DNA of 64,000 bases from Prorocentrum cordatum (GCA_963575745.1 CAUYUJ010017776.1:28501-92500), one strand, 5' to 3'; positions 1 through 10,719 are shown, counted from the first letter of the stretch. Numbers and translations are program-made. Notes: generated by a model from the letters alone, not told the origin.

Positions 1-72
1 TGTAGGCGGCATCCGGTGGCTCCTGGAGGCCCCGGGTGCGCCTGGCGGCGAGGCGTCCGGGACAGCCCAGAC

Positions 73-105
73 CCTCACATCTTGCCGATGCAATTTAATT
101 GCAAC
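73..105 (-). repeat. 33-bp dispersed motif, inverted partner of 25572-25604
   Basis: Read on the minus strand, this runs GTTGCAATTAAATTGCA followed by a GCAAGATGTGAGG end. The same motif, with about 29 of 33 positions identical, lies 25.5 kb away in the opposite orientation. Both copies are bordered on the AT-rich side by further TTGCAATTT words. It may be the end of a repeat element; no element between the two copies could be defined. Confidence 0.6.
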
Positions 106-133
106 GGCCGTTTTGAAGTGATTTTTGGGTTAT

Positions 134-270
134 GTTGCAATTTCTGGATCGCAGTTCCCAGTGTTGCAATTTGTGTCAGGATGTTGCATTTGTTTGTCAG
201 GATGTTGCAATGTTCGTCAGGATGTTGCAATTTTGTCAGGATGTTGTAATTTTTGTCAGGATGGCTCAAT
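134..270. repeat. Degenerate tandem repeat TTGCAATTT..GTCAGGATG
   Basis: About five imperfect units of 20-27 bp, each with TTGCAAT(TT) followed by GTCAGGATG. No coding potential is evident. Confidence 0.75.
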
Positions 271-396
271 TTCCTGATGTTCCCTGACAGACACCAAAAA
301 CAGTACAGACATGCATATGTGCGACACACCCATTTAGCTATACCTAATTATGTACACACAAATTAGGTTCGCGCGCGTGTATGCAAGAACGTCGCC

Positions 397-492
397 AATC
401 ATTGTGCATGTATGTATGTATGTATGTATGTATGAATGTATGTATGTATATGCATGTGTATACATATATATATATATATGTGTGTGTGTGTG
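397..492. repeat. TATG/TA/TG microsatellite
   Basis: ATGT tetranucleotides run into (TA)n and (TG)n. Similar TATG-rich tracts recur at 10.1-10.4, 10.8, 14.9-15.2, 21.0-21.3, 29.2 and 42.3 kb, mostly in introns or between genes. Open frames through them are simple-sequence artefacts. Confidence 0.85.
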
Positions 493-768
493 CGCCCAGT
501 ACTGGAGAGGGCAGGGCCAGGTTGCGGAGCAGCCATTTCCACAGGGCCCAGGGACCCTCAGATGTATCGATCTGGGTCAAAAAATGACGCAGGATCCAGG
601 ACTCCAACCGTGATTCGCCGCGGGCTCAGGGACCCTCAAAAATATCGATCTGGGTCGAAAAATGACGCAGGATCCGGGGCCCGCGACTCGCCGCGCGCAG
701 CGCGCGGCTCGAGGGTGCCAGCCCGCGCGCGCCAGGCGCGCGACGCAGGCGGGCGGATGAGGGGAGGT

Positions 769-836
769 TCCTCCTCCTCCTCCTCCTCCTCCTCCTCCGC
801 CTCCTCCACCTCCTCCTCCTCCTCCTCCTCCTCCTC
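769..836. repeat. (CCT)n trinucleotide tract
   Basis: Near-pure CCT/CTC repeats. Homopolymeric Ser or Glu readings are artefacts of the repeat. Confidence 0.85.
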
Positions 837-1018
837 GGGGGGATGCATCGCGAATGCGTTCCCCTTTTCTCGGTCCTCCTCGTCCTCATCGTCTTCCTAT
901 TCCTCGCGTTCCTCCTTTCTCTCCTCCTCCTCCTCCTTCTCCTCGCCGCCCTCCTCCCACCCGTCGTGGTCTATAGCCCGGCCTCGGGTCCTCCCACCCT
1001 CTCCCCGCCTGTAGCGCC

Positions 1019-1068
1019 ATGGAGAGCCGCCTGCGGCGCGGCCCCACGGCAGAGATCGATATTGCGAA
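1019..1068 (+). CDS. Possible first exon of a fragmented plus-strand gene
   Basis: An ATG in a GCCATGG context opens a short protein-like frame beginning MESRLRRGPTAEIDIAK and reaching a GT donor (AA|GTGCGC). Further exon-like frames follow at about 1235-1298 (acidic, QDDDPDVPKLPG), 1619-1685 (FQRDPELERALAAEERQ) and 2202-2290. I could not find a set of splice sites with agreeing phases, so the gene model is tentative. The exons at 9.8-12.7 kb on the same strand could belong to the same gene, which would place the retrotransposon at 3.1-9.0 kb in an intron, antisense. No family was recognised. Confidence 0.3.
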
Positions 1069-1429
1069 GTGCGCCCAGGCGCGGACGGGCAAATTCCACC
1101 AGCCCATCCAGAAACCATCCAGCCCACCAGCCCATCCAGAAACGATCCCGATCCAGAAAAGGATGCACTAGTCCATGGGATCCCACCCACCCATATTCCC
1201 GAGATCGAGCGGGTTGGAAGAGCTAAGGTCGGGTTCCCCCGCCCCCCCCCCGCGCGAGGCCCTGGCAGTGCAGGACGACGACCCAGACGTGCCGAAGCTG
1301 CCAGGCGCCGCGGTGCATCGATCGATCGCCCCTGCCTGGATCGATCTAACTTCATCGCCCCCACCCCCCCCCTCCCTCCCCGCCACCCCATTCGAGGGTC
1401 GTTATTCTCATCGGTCCTCCGCGATCCCT

Positions 1430-1550
1430 CGGCCCTTGGATCTTCGACCCAGTCGATCCTCGATCGAGGATCGAGGATCGAAGGGGTCGAAGATCGATCG
1501 ATCCGCCCGCTCGAGGATCGATCGACCCACCCGCTCGAGGATCGAGGGGG
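1430..1550. repeat. GAGGATCGATC palindrome-rich tract
   Basis: Repeats of CTCGAGGATCGATCGAC and its variants; the GATC-rich units are partly self-complementary. A similar GATCGATC-rich stretch flanks the retrotransposon side at 9700-9800. Confidence 0.6.
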
Positions 1551-1707
1551 GGGGGCGATATGACGGAAAGATCGATCCAGGCAGGGGCGATCAATCGGGG
1601 GCCGCTCGAGCCCAGGTTTCAAAGGGATCCCGAACTGGAGCGCGCACTCGCCGCCGAAGAGCGGCAGCCGCCCGACCCCAGAGCAGTATATGGTCAGGGG
1701 GAGGGGG

Positions 1708-2105
1708 CGATGCTGATGATGATGATGATGACGATGGCGATGACGATGATGACAATAATGCTGATGATGATGATCATCGGACTGACCAGCGTCAGAGGAG
1801 GACGGGGAGAAGGAGGACGCGAGGGAGGAGGAGGAAGAGGAGGAGGAGGAGGGGGGGGAGGAGGGTGGCCATGATGATGTTGATGGTGGTGATTATGATG
1901 GCGATGGAGGTGGTGATGCTGATGGCAGGTGCGACGATTTTGATAATGGTGATGGTGATGATGATGCTGATGATACTGATGATGATGGTGTTGATGATGG
2001 CTACGCTGATGACGGTAATGATGGTGATGGTGCTGACTATGCTGATGATGATGCTATGGTGTTACTGATGATGATCATGAAGCTGACGTTGATGTTGGTG
2101 ATGGC

Positions 2106-2138
<33 letters not shown>

Positions 2139-2160
2139 GATGGTGATGATTGTGCCGTCA
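1708..2160. repeat. GAT/GGT-rich low-complexity tract
   Basis: GATGATGATG-type trinucleotides with GGAGGA runs. Poly-Met and poly-Asp frames here are repeat artefacts. The same type of tract recurs at 12.76-13.36 kb. Confidence 0.8.
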
Positions 2161-2201
2161 TCGTCGTCGACCGTCGTCGTCCTCCCCGACGTCGGCGGGA
2201 G

Positions 2202-2290
2202 ATGTTCGACGCCACGTTCAAGGCTAAGCAGGACTTCACGGGCGGCATGCGCATCAGCCAGAAGAGGATGGAGGCGCGACGGGAGGATAG
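2202..2290 (+). CDS. Putative internal exon, basic protein
   Basis: The frame reads MFDATFKAKQDFTGGMRISQ and then a Lys/Arg-rich KRMEARRE stretch, preceded by a possible acceptor (GGCGGGAG) and followed by a (GA)n intron-like tract. The composition is unlike the surrounding simple sequence and resembles the basic proteins at 11.4 and 17-35 kb. No family was recognised and its partner exons are uncertain. Confidence 0.35.
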
Positions 2291-2300
2291 GGGAATTACA

Positions 2301-2384
<84 letters not shown>

Positions 2385-2452
2385 ACAAGCGAGAGAGAGA
2401 GAGAGAGAGAGCGATCGATCGATCGAGAGAGAGAGAGAGAGAGAGAACAACT
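2301..2452. repeat. (GA)n microsatellite
   Basis: Long GA dinucleotide run, interrupted by GATCGATCGATC. Confidence 0.95.
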
Positions 2453-2642
2453 TAGGCGCGAAAAAACTATCTGAGGAGGACGAATAATAGGAGGAGGGGT
2501 TGGAGGAGCAGCTGGGGAGGAAGAGGGGGGATGGCGGTAATGGAAAACTTGAGGAGGGTCAGAGGGAATGTACGGAACTGTGTTTCAGAGAGCGGGTTCG
2601 GGAGGTAAGGGAGATCAACTGATCGAGAAAGAGGGAAGGGGG

Positions 2643-2780
<138 letters not shown>

Positions 2781-3099
2781 GGACAAGTAGGCGGACCAGG
2801 GTCCGTCCGCGAGGCGCACTGCGGTGCGACAACTCGCATGCACTATTTGCGGCGGTGCAGCCTTAAGATACGAGGGCGGGCAACAAAACCCCCTCCCCCG
2901 GCGCAGTGCGACAGACGCTACAGACGGCGGACAGACGATGAAGATCTCACCTGACAGACCGCGTGAGGTAAAAGGCCCCAACAAGAAAGGCGACGTGCTG
3001 GCACGTGGCTAGGCGGCTTGGCGGACCGCCAGTTGGGCGCTTGGCCGCTAAGCGGCGCGCAGTGACGGGGCACCCCCCGCCCCCACGCCCTGACACCGT

Positions 3100-6000
3100 G
3101 GACGCGGAGCCACACGTACACACGGGCAGGCAGAAAGGAGGAGATCAGCGCGGGGCACCAGGTGGAGCGCCGCGGAACGATGACAACATAGCTTGGATGT
3201 TGAGTGACGGCACGACACCATCGGGCGAGGTCGTGAGCAGCTCGGCGAAGGCTCGCCCAGCGCTGTGGAGGCGCTGGAGTAGAGGACCTTGACGAGCTTG
3301 GGCAGCGGCGAGGTCCGCGGCGAGAGCTAAGCACCTCTGCTGAAGGGCAGCCATAGCCTGTGACAGCTCGGTTTCACGGTCGGTGAGAGGTGGCTGCTCA
3401 GTGACATCCGCCGAGGATCTCGAGACAGAGGCGAGGTCCTCGGTACGCCTGTCCAGGTGGGCAAGCGGCGTGCGGGACCCTGAACGCTGACGTCCGTCAC
3501 CCTTGAAAGGTGACTGGAGGGGCCGGCGCGACCCCAGGGCTGGAGCCGCTAGGGCCGCGCCCCGAGAGGTCAGGGGAGCCGCTTCCTCTCGCTCAGCAAC
3601 GGAGGAAGCGTGGGTGGGGCACGAGGGCCAGTCTGGTTTAGTACCCTGCGGGGGGGCTGAAGCCGCCCCCGCGGGTCGCTGGCGATGGGGAGGCGGAGTG
3701 GTATGCGCGGTGGGACCAGTCGTGATGCCGTGCAAGGCCGCAGAGGTCGGTCGCGTAGAGGGTTGGTGTCTCGGTGGGGCGGCATGGTCGGCAGCGTGTG
3801 GTGTCGGCGGTGCGTCCTCAATGCCACTCAATCCTCGGGGGGCACCCAAGTCGTGGTCGGCGTCTTTGCGGTGACCGATATCGTCGTATGTGGGCGTTAA
3901 CGCTCTTGGGGACGGCGTCGCAGTAGGGTTTGCGAGGTTTCCCGACGGGGCGGGGTTTTCGTTGGCTGGTCCGTCGTCCAAAGCGTCCGATCCCCCACCG
4001 AGGCTGAAAAGGTCATCGTCCTGCTCATCAGCGTCTTGAAAAGGAACGGCGTTGTCATGTGGGTGGGCTGACGCACTCAATGGCGGAGTCGGGGGCGCCG
4101 TGCGGGTGCCCGCCGGGGCAGGGTTGGCGCTGGCAGACTCGTCGCCCAGGAAGTCCAAACCTCCACCAAAGCCGAACGGGTCGTCCTCCTGTTCGTCGAA
4201 TAACACCCGTTGGGCCTCGGCCCAGAGCTCGTCGGGGTTTTGTGGGATGTCTGGTCCAGCCGCGGGTGGAGCCTGGTCAGACAGCAGGGGATTTGGTTCC
4301 ATTTTGTTTAGTTCTGCAGCTGTGAACCCAGCCCTGCGGTGTGGGAGAGGAAGTGTACGATGTCTCCGCTCGTAGATGGCAACGGCGACTCCATGGAGCA
4401 CGGTCGCTTGGCGATGTCGTGCTTTGGCAGCTTCAACGATGTCGTCTGGAAGGTTATGAGTACGTGCCGCCGCTGTGGCGAGGGCGTCAGCCTGACGATT
4501 GAACTCCTCCGCGATGGGCCCGATGAGCCCGAGGTCGATGCCCGTGTCGCCCTGGTGGCTAGCGACTTTCTCTACGCGGAACATGTTTGGCTTGGCCATG
4601 ACACATCGGTGGACCTTTTCCCAGAACTCCACGTGCGTGCCCTGCGGAGGTGAGTGTCCGTCGATGATCCTTTGGAAGCCGTCGACCACCGCCTGGTTGT
4701 CCACGAAGACGTGTACGGGCCGTTCAGCACATGCCGTGAGGTGGACAATGGCGAGGGTCTCCGCAAGCTGTGCGTTCTGCGTGATGCCGTGAACGCGCGC
4801 ACTGTAGTTCATGCGGTGGTCGATGCCGTAGTAGACGCCGTAGCCCGCTCTTGCAAGCAGAGGGATGGCTTGGTTGGTGCATGCACCGTCCGTGGCAGCG
4901 TAGACCCATGTCCAACCAGTGTCGTGGTCAAGGTAGGTGGTGTAGGAGTCCTGGGCTGAAGCCGCAGGATCTCCCTCAGGCGGGGGCCTCGGTATGGGTT
5001 GAGGTAGCGGGTCCCTCGCGAGGTCGGCTTGCAGATCGAGGAGGGCTGGGTCCTCATCGAAGAGCCCGCAATGTCTTGTGTGCGGAGGAAGACGGGCCCA
5101 CTGCTCGTCACTGATGAGGGTGGTGAGAGGGACTCTTTCACGGGCCCAGCACTTGCAGTCACGCACAGTGTGCTCCTGAGTTTCCTCTTCCTCATCACAG
5201 TAACGGCAAATAGGGCTGGGGTCAGCGGACGTATTTGATCGAGAACGTCGCTGTTGGGTGTGGTCCCCGCCCGACAGGTAGTTTAAGAGGAGCGCCAGCT
5301 GCCATGCGTTGCATTTGGCAGCTCCTTTGGTGCGGGCGAGCCACGTGCTGGCGAAAAGGTCGAGGCCCTGTCTGACCGAAGCCAGGTGTCCAAGGTCATG
5401 ACGCCGTGGCTTGATTTTTCTCAGAAAGGCTCTGCGTTGCGAGGCGCGCAGCATGTGAAGGAAGGCGTTTTGGGGAAGGTTCAGCCAACTGATCTGACAG
5501 CCCCAGTCGTCGTACATGGTGCCAAATGTGGGCCAAGTCCAACGGAGCTGCTGAAGCGTCTGGACAAGTCGTCCAACAGGTCCTCCGCCAAAAAGGGTCT
5601 GGACATGGTGTTGGAGATCCCTGACGAGGCCGCAGAGAGTGGCGTCGCGGTTGACCTGTCGCCGCAGGCACAGGAAGACTTCACGCTGCATAATGGCGTC
5701 AATCTCCAGGGCGTGCCCTGGGACGCACACGGCCATGAGAGTCCAAAACTCGACCCACCTGTTTCCCTTGGGGCGGATGGCCGCCTTAAGGGCATGGTTG
5801 TAGGCAGTTTTGACGGGGCCTGATGGGGCTTGGATGTCAGTGCCCGTGGTACAGACGCTGGCAGCAAGGGAGCGGGCGTGCCGCGCCTTAATACGCATCG
5901 GAGATGGGAGCTTGCCAATACGCGGCAGGCGACTAGTCGCCCTGCGAACACGGGCGTCAGCGGTGGCCGTGAGGTTGAGCGCGGCTGGAGCCGGCGCTGC

Positions 6001-9000
6001 CTCGGCGTTGATGTAACTTCCGACGAGCTTGAAGGAGTCGAGCACGCGTAGGGGCCGTTCGGCCAAAGTGAGCTGGGTAACGGCGGTGTGAAGCTCGTCA
6101 GTAAGCGCCCACCCCGCCACTTTTCCAGGATGAATGCGTTGACCAGAAAATCGATCAAACTTGGCGGTTTCATCAAGAGATTTCTGCAACTCGGGCGCGG
6201 TGTGGGTAGTGGAGTTGCTGTCGTCAACAAAGGTAGTGCTGAGTGACCGCGGCACGTAACGATGCTGTCTCTTGGTCCAGACGCACATGAGCAGCTTAAT
6301 GTCGTCCAGGGACCAAGAGCTTCCTTGGAGGTGACCGTTAGTCCTGGCCAGTTCCTTAGAGTACGCACCGTTCATGCGGATGTAACGTTTGTGGCGCCTG
6401 TAGAAGTTTCTGCGGACAGTAACGATGTCTTGGGGACACCCCGCGTGAAGCGCGAGGTTAAGGCATATGTCCGTGATGAGATAGTCGAAACACTTCTGAC
6501 GGTCCAGGGCAGCTCCAGCCAAGGGAAGGAGAAGGGCTCTGGCGTGTTCGATGCGAAGGGCGAGAGAAGTGCTGACGTCCCCTATGGTAGCTTTGGGAAC
6601 AGCGCCAAAACTCGTGGCGTGGGTCCATCCTTTCCGCCAGTCCGTGAGGCTGCGGTAAGCTGGTGCTTCCCACGCATACATCCAAACGGAAAGCACCGAG
6701 AGAAGTCGTTGGTCCGTTGGGAGTTCGCCTCGGCCTTTTCGGAGGCACGGGTTTGGGACGTGGAGGAGGGGTTCTGGGATGGTGCCAGTGCGTTGCATAG
6801 CTCGTAGGACGCTGGCGAAGAGGCGAAGAATGTCGTCGGGAAGCTCCTTTGCCTCCTTAGTAGTCCAACCGTCCAGACCCCCCGCGCGTCTCGGTGAACG
6901 GGTGCGAATGAAGTGGATGAGTTGGTCGTCGGTGAGGTGGAAAGGGGTAGCTGGTGATGGCGTAGGCAGCTCCTGTCGGTACTCGTCGTAGAAGTCGGCC
7001 CACGTCGGCATGGCTTCGGCATCATGTCCCGCACGTGCGCGGTACCTGCCCAAGATGGGCTCCCAGGTGTCGACCATGAGCTTCAGCATGTCCTTGATGT
7101 TAGCAACAATGGCGTTGGCAGGGAGGATGTCGGGGACTTGCGCAGGTGGTGGTTCACGGGTGTGGTCTTCGTCGCTGTCCGTGTCGGGCGAACTACCGTC
7201 GCCGGGGCTGAAGCCGCCAGCTTCGGTGTCAGCGTCGCTGTCGTCCGTGCAAGCTTCGTCAGGTTTGAAGGCGTTGGTGTCGCAGTGGAGTTGCGTATCG
7301 TCAGGAGTGGTAGGCGTGCGGAGATACGCCGTGGGCGAGCTATCAGCAGCTCGTGCGTATATGGCCGCCTTTCGCCCGCTTGGCTCACGGACGCCCTCGG
7401 CCCATATCCTGATGCGTTCCGCCTTGGCACGGTTCGCGCGTCGTGCCAGCTCTAAGTCGAGATGTTGGATCAAAACGTCAAGGTGCTCCCCGTGCGGCAC
7501 TGGCTCGTCTGGGGCCCAGGCCTCGGGGAATTCCAGGAGAACCGTGGGGCGCAGCTTGTGGCATAAGAGGCGGGCCGCGGCCCACGTGCAGTCGATGCGC
7601 TGCGCGAGGTACGGCGGGATAGCACGGCAATCTAGATGGTGGTGCTGTCCGATGAAACGGAGCTCGCAGAGTTGCCGATGGAGCTTGCGCAGTCGGTTCA
7701 TGTGAATCGTGGAAGCTCCGTAGGTGGGGAACGCGCGGGGGACAACCGGTCGATCCTCGAACGTAGGCGTGAGCCCGTGCATGGTGGGGGGCTTCTTTTT
7801 TGGTTGGTGGGGCGGTGGAGGTGGCAGATCGCGTAGACGGGTGAGATGGTACTCATGACTGGCCTCGTTAGCCAGGGTGAACATGCGCTCCACGTCGTCT
7901 CGTGCGTCGGCCTGCTCCATGCGGTCCTGGTACCGCCCAGCGATGAGGGTCCCAAGTGCTTGCAGCTCGTGCCCCTCATGAACTCCATCGTCGGGCGGGT
8001 AGGGCGTAGGGGCAAGAAGGCGTCGGGCCGTATGGTCGAGGCGACTGAGGTCAAGCGTGACCTGCAGGCCAACGTGAGACTTCGCAGGCAAGTCGCGAAG
8101 GTAGCAGAAGTCGGTGACAAGGGATCGCGCCGCCTGGTTGGCAATGATATAATCGATGCGCGAAGTGCGGGGGCACTTGGTGACGCGGTCCCAATCAGGG
8201 ATATTGCCATAGGTGTGCATGGTGTGGTCTGGTGTGCCCTCAGCAACGTTGGACCATCCGTGCTGCAACATGTGCAGAAGGTGTGGATTGTCGTCAATGT
8301 TCGTGTTGGCGTCCATGCAGATGAAGTAGGGGGCTGAGCCGACCCTAGCGGCGGCACAGTCAGCGAGCCGAAAGAGAGCTGTGCTGTCTCCTCCAGCAAT
8401 CCCGTAAAGGCTCGCTATGTAGATCCCCGCGGGCCCATGGTTATTTCGTCGCCGCCTACGGCGGTGTTGAGTGCAGAGTGGGAGAAAGACCTCATGCCAT
8501 CTTTTCTTGGCCTTGAGGGCGGCGATACAGGGCGCATTGTCGTCGACAGTGGAGTCGACGATGGCATCCTTAGAGAGAATGGCGACCCCTCCCGAGGCGC
8601 CAGTGTTGCCCACAACGGTGTGATCAGTGCCGCCGTGGGCAGCTCTGCGCTGGGCTCGCGCCAGATCAAGGTCAGGCCCAAGACTGGCGTGGTATCCACC
8701 GTGGAGAGGATTGGCGGCGCTGGTAGCGATGGCTTGCCTAGTCGGCTTGGCATGTCGGGTCTCCTGCAGTGCTATGACAGCGGCGTTGTGGTCGACACCA
8801 AGGGCGGTGATGGTTGGCCAGTTCGCTGAGAGACTGGTGATGTTAAGGCTGACGAGGTGTATGGAGCGACCTGGCCCGTCTCCATCGGTGGAACTGGGGT
8901 TTGCGCGCCCCGCACGGTGAAGGTCAGCTTGACCCTCGCCCCAGTAGGAGGCTTGGCCACAGTAGGAGCTCATGGCGTTACTATGGGTTAGCTTGAACGG

Positions 9001-9100
9001 GGCTGAAGCCGCCGTCAGGCCAAACATGTAGGCGGGACACGGTCGGCACTGCGCCAGGGGGGGTTCATAAATATTAGTAAAAATGTCACGAAAATTCCTC
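3100..9100 (-). mobile_element. Full-length non-LTR (LINE-type) retrotransposon, single intact ORF
   Basis: One uninterrupted ORF carries endonuclease, reverse transcriptase, a zinc knuckle and RNase H in the usual order of an APE-type non-LTR element. No long terminal repeats were seen. The boundaries are approximate: upstream of the ORF lie GC-rich sequence and a (GA)n tract, and downstream unique GC-rich sequence with no poly-A tail or target duplication that I could identify. The intact frame suggests recent insertion. Confidence 0.8.
3145..9027 (-). CDS. LINE polyprotein: APE endonuclease, reverse transcriptase, zinc knuckle, RNase H
   Basis: Predicted to copy its own RNA into DNA at a nicked chromosomal target. 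Starting from the Met at 9027 (MFGLTAASAP) the protein is 1960 residues; the Met at 8973 (MSSYCGQ) is an alternative. The frame is open further upstream only through a (GA)n tract. An endonuclease/exonuclease/phosphatase domain covers about residues 54-330, with QETR, MDANTN near 237, SRIDYI near 287 and SHVG near 313. The reverse transcriptase has motif A LDRQKCFDYL near 840, GHLQGSSWS, and FVDD near 932. A CX2C..HX4C knuckle (CRYCDE..HTVRDC) lies near 1272-1290. RNase H spans about 1370-1510 with ATDGAC, VFVDNQA and EFNRQADAL. The C-terminal 450 residues are Pro/Ala-rich, contain a duplicated acidic block (DEQEDDPFGFGGG and DEQDDDLFSLGGG), and end in a Leu/Ala/Gln-rich probable coiled coil. 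Confidence 0.9.
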   Translation of the reverse strand: MFGLTAASAPFKLTHSNAMSSYCGQASYWGEGQADLHRAGRANPSSTDGDGPGRSIHLVSLNITSLSANWPTITALGVDHNAAVIALQETRHAKPTRQAIATSAANPLHGGYHASLGPDLDLARAQRRAAHGGTDHTVVGNTGASGGVAILSKDAIVDSTVDDNAPCIAALKAKKRWHEVFLPLCTQHRRRRRRNNHGPAGIYIASLYGIAGGDSTALFRLADCAAARVGSAPYFICMDANTNIDDNPHLLHMLQHGWSNVAEGTPDHTMHTYGNIPDWDRVTKCPRTSRIDYIIANQAARSLVTDFCYLRDLPAKSHVGLQVTLDLSRLDHTARRLLAPTPYPPDDGVHEGHELQALGTLIAGRYQDRMEQADARDDVERMFTLANEASHEYHLTRLRDLPPPPPHQPKKKPPTMHGLTPTFEDRPVVPRAFPTYGASTIHMNRLRKLHRQLCELRFIGQHHHLDCRAIPPYLAQRIDCTWAAARLLCHKLRPTVLLEFPEAWAPDEPVPHGEHLDVLIQHLDLELARRANRAKAERIRIWAEGVREPSGRKAAIYARAADSSPTAYLRTPTTPDDTQLHCDTNAFKPDEACTDDSDADTEAGGFSPGDGSSPDTDSDEDHTREPPPAQVPDILPANAIVANIKDMLKLMVDTWEPILGRYRARAGHDAEAMPTWADFYDEYRQELPTPSPATPFHLTDDQLIHFIRTRSPRRAGGLDGWTTKEAKELPDDILRLFASVLRAMQRTGTIPEPLLHVPNPCLRKGRGELPTDQRLLSVLSVWMYAWEAPAYRSLTDWRKGWTHATSFGAVPKATIGDVSTSLALRIEHARALLLPLAGAALDRQKCFDYLITDICLNLALHAGCPQDIVTVRRNFYRRHKRYIRMNGAYSKELARTNGHLQGSSWSLDDIKLLMCVWTKRQHRYVPRSLSTTFVDDSNSTTHTAPELQKSLDETAKFDRFSGQRIHPGKVAGWALTDELHTAVTQLTLAERPLRVLDSFKLVGSYINAEAAPAPAALNLTATADARVRRATSRLPRIGKLPSPMRIKARHARSLAASVCTTGTDIQAPSGPVKTAYNHALKAAIRPKGNRWVEFWTLMAVCVPGHALEIDAIMQREVFLCLRRQVNRDATLCGLVRDLQHHVQTLFGGGPVGRLVQTLQQLRWTWPTFGTMYDDWGCQISWLNLPQNAFLHMLRASQRRAFLRKIKPRRHDLGHLASVRQGLDLFASTWLARTKGAAKCNAWQLALLLNYLSGGDHTQQRRSRSNTSADPSPICRYCDEEEETQEHTVRDCKCWARERVPLTTLISDEQWARLPPHTRHCGLFDEDPALLDLQADLARDPLPQPIPRPPPEGDPAASAQDSYTTYLDHDTGWTWVYAATDGACTNQAIPLLARAGYGVYYGIDHRMNYSARVHGITQNAQLAETLAIVHLTACAERPVHVFVDNQAVVDGFQRIIDGHSPPQGTHVEFWEKVHRCVMAKPNMFRVEKVASHQGDTGIDLGLIGPIAEEFNRQADALATAAARTHNLPDDIVEAAKARHRQATVLHGVAVAIYERRHRTLPLPHRRAGFTAAELNKMEPNPLLSDQAPPAAGPDIPQNPDELWAEAQRVLFDEQEDDPFGFGGGLDFLGDESASANPAPAGTRTAPPTPPLSASAHPHDNAVPFQDADEQDDDLFSLGGGSDALDDGPANENPAPSGNLANPTATPSPRALTPTYDDIGHRKDADHDLGAPRGLSGIEDAPPTPHAADHAAPPRHQPSTRPTSAALHGITTGPTAHTTPPPHRQRPAGAASAPPQGTKPDWPSCPTHASSVAEREEAAPLTSRGAALAAPALGSRRPLQSPFKGDGRQRSGSRTPLAHLDRRTEDLASVSRSSADVTEQPPLTDRETELSQAMAALQQRCLALAADLAAAQARQGPLLQRLHSAGRAFAELLTTSPDGVVPSLNIQAMLSSFRGAPPGAPR

Positions 9101-9449
9101 CTCACTCCTGTACTGTAGGGGACGAGGGGAGGAGAAGTGAGACGGCAGCAGTGGGAGAGGGAGGCGACTCCTCTATCCATCCTGCCGAACACAAAGACAA
9201 GAACGAGACAGCGGCGGCGGCCAGGCGCGGCGGCGGCACAACGCACGCGCATGTACTGCGCACGCGCCACCGCTGGTCCCTCCTGCGGTGACACGCCCGC
9301 CCCGTCAGTGTCTTGATGAGCAGCATCTGGTGGAACGGCTCCAGCAGCACGATCGGAGGCCTGGCGCTGGGCCTCGTCCATGCCCGCTGCCGTGAGGCCC
9401 ACGTTGCGGACAGGGCTGATCCCCCGCGGGGCCGCAGCTGCCGCGGCAG

Positions 9450-9491
9450 AGAGAGAGAGAGAGAAAAGAGAGAGAGAGAGAGAGAGAGAGG

Positions 9492-9542
<51 letters not shown>

Positions 9543-9563
9543 CGAGAGAGAGCGAGAGCGAGC
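9450..9563. repeat. (GA)n microsatellite
   Basis: GA-rich run just upstream of the retrotransposon ORF. It is open in that frame and so extends the frame artificially. Confidence 0.93.
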
Positions 9564-9807
9564 GAGAACCAAACAAACAGAGATCACTCGAATCCAAACT
9601 CGCCCCCTCTTCTCGACCCCCCCCCCCTCCGACCTCCCTCGATTCTCGATCGGCACCTCGACCCCCCTAGGCCCCGTCTGGGCCCTCGGCCCCCTCGGCC
9701 AGCCCCTCGATCCTAGTCGTCGATTCTCGAGCCAACGATCCTCGATCGATCGATGGAGGATCGACCTAGTCCTCGATCCTCGATCGATCAATCGACGCAG
9801 CGAGCGC

Positions 9808-9899
9808 AGAGGCGGTCTGGGACGAGATGCACCACGCCAAGTTCGTGGACCAGTACCGCGAGCAGAAGGGCAGGAAGCCGACCAGCAACGTGCTGGCAG
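9808..9899 (+). CDS. Putative internal exon, charged protein
   Basis: The frame reads AVWDEMHHAKFVDQYREQKG then RKPTSNVLAGHRL, clearly more protein-like than its surroundings. It is preceded by GAGCGCAG, a possible acceptor, and followed by AT-rich and TATG-rich intron-like sequence. Exact edges are not fixed. It may belong with the exons at 10.6 and 11.4 kb. Confidence 0.4.
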
Positions 9900-9959
9900 G
9901 GCACAGGCTCACCAATATGAAAAATATAGTTCGGGCACGTGTTGTATGTTAACTTAGTG

Positions 9960-10405
9960 TATATACATTATGAAGATATAATGGTCATGACACAACGCGT
10001 GCCCGACCATACACATATATGGCGATATGTGTAGATCTGTGCTCGCGGGGGGCTGGGGGCACGGTTGTTTGCATAAGTATATATATATACATGTTCAAAT
10101 GAATGCATGTATGCGGTAAAGTCTATGCAACTGGATATCTCGATGTACATGTACATGTGTACAGACGTAGGTGTAGTTGTATATATAACTCGATGTCAAT
10201 GTAGTCGGATTTCGTTGTACGTGTGCATTCGTATGTGCAAGTGCATGTATACATGCATGCATACATATACATGTATATGTACACATGTTTGTATATATGT
10301 GTGTGTGCAAGTATACGAATGCACAGATCCACATGCGCGCATACATACATGTATCTATACATCCGTACATACATACATACACACATGGAATAAGAATGCA
10401 CAACC
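9960..10405. repeat. TATG/CATG microsatellite-rich intron or spacer
   Basis: Dense ACATGTATG-type repeats without coding signal. Confidence 0.75.
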
Positions 10406-10605
10406 GTAGTCGGGGTAAGGGGAGGGGCTCGAGGAGGAAGGGGGCATCCAGAAGGGGAGAAGACCTGCGCACATGTTAAGATTGTGGTCTGCTCTCGATT
10501 CCCTCCTCCTCCTTGACCCCCTTCCTATCCCCCCCCCGCCCATCCCTGCGTCAAGTGCCCCTTCCCCCAATCAAGCCCGCGGGGTGCCCAGCCAGGTTTT
10601 TGCAG

Positions 10606-10697
10606 TGCAGGGCGCTGCGCATCGGCTTCGTTCACTGGCAGAGGGCCCTCCTGGCGACGATGGAGCAGATGGACACGCAGGCCGGGTGGGAGCGCAC
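10606..10697 (+). CDS. Putative internal exon
   Basis: A polypyrimidine-like acceptor (GGTTTTTGCAG) is followed by a frame reading CRALRIGFVHWQRALLATME then QMDTQAGWERT and a GTGCGT donor; the exon is 92 nt. It has good exon character on both sides. Likely part of the gene that ends at 12699, but an intervening exon is unproven. Confidence 0.45.
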
Positions 10698-10719
10698 GTG
10701 CGTACGCTAAGCATTCAAG

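Noticed and set aside
9028-9597. N-terminal extension of the LINE protein
   Set aside because: The open frame runs through (GA)n and unrelated GC-rich sequence; the first plausible Met contexts are 9027 and 8973.
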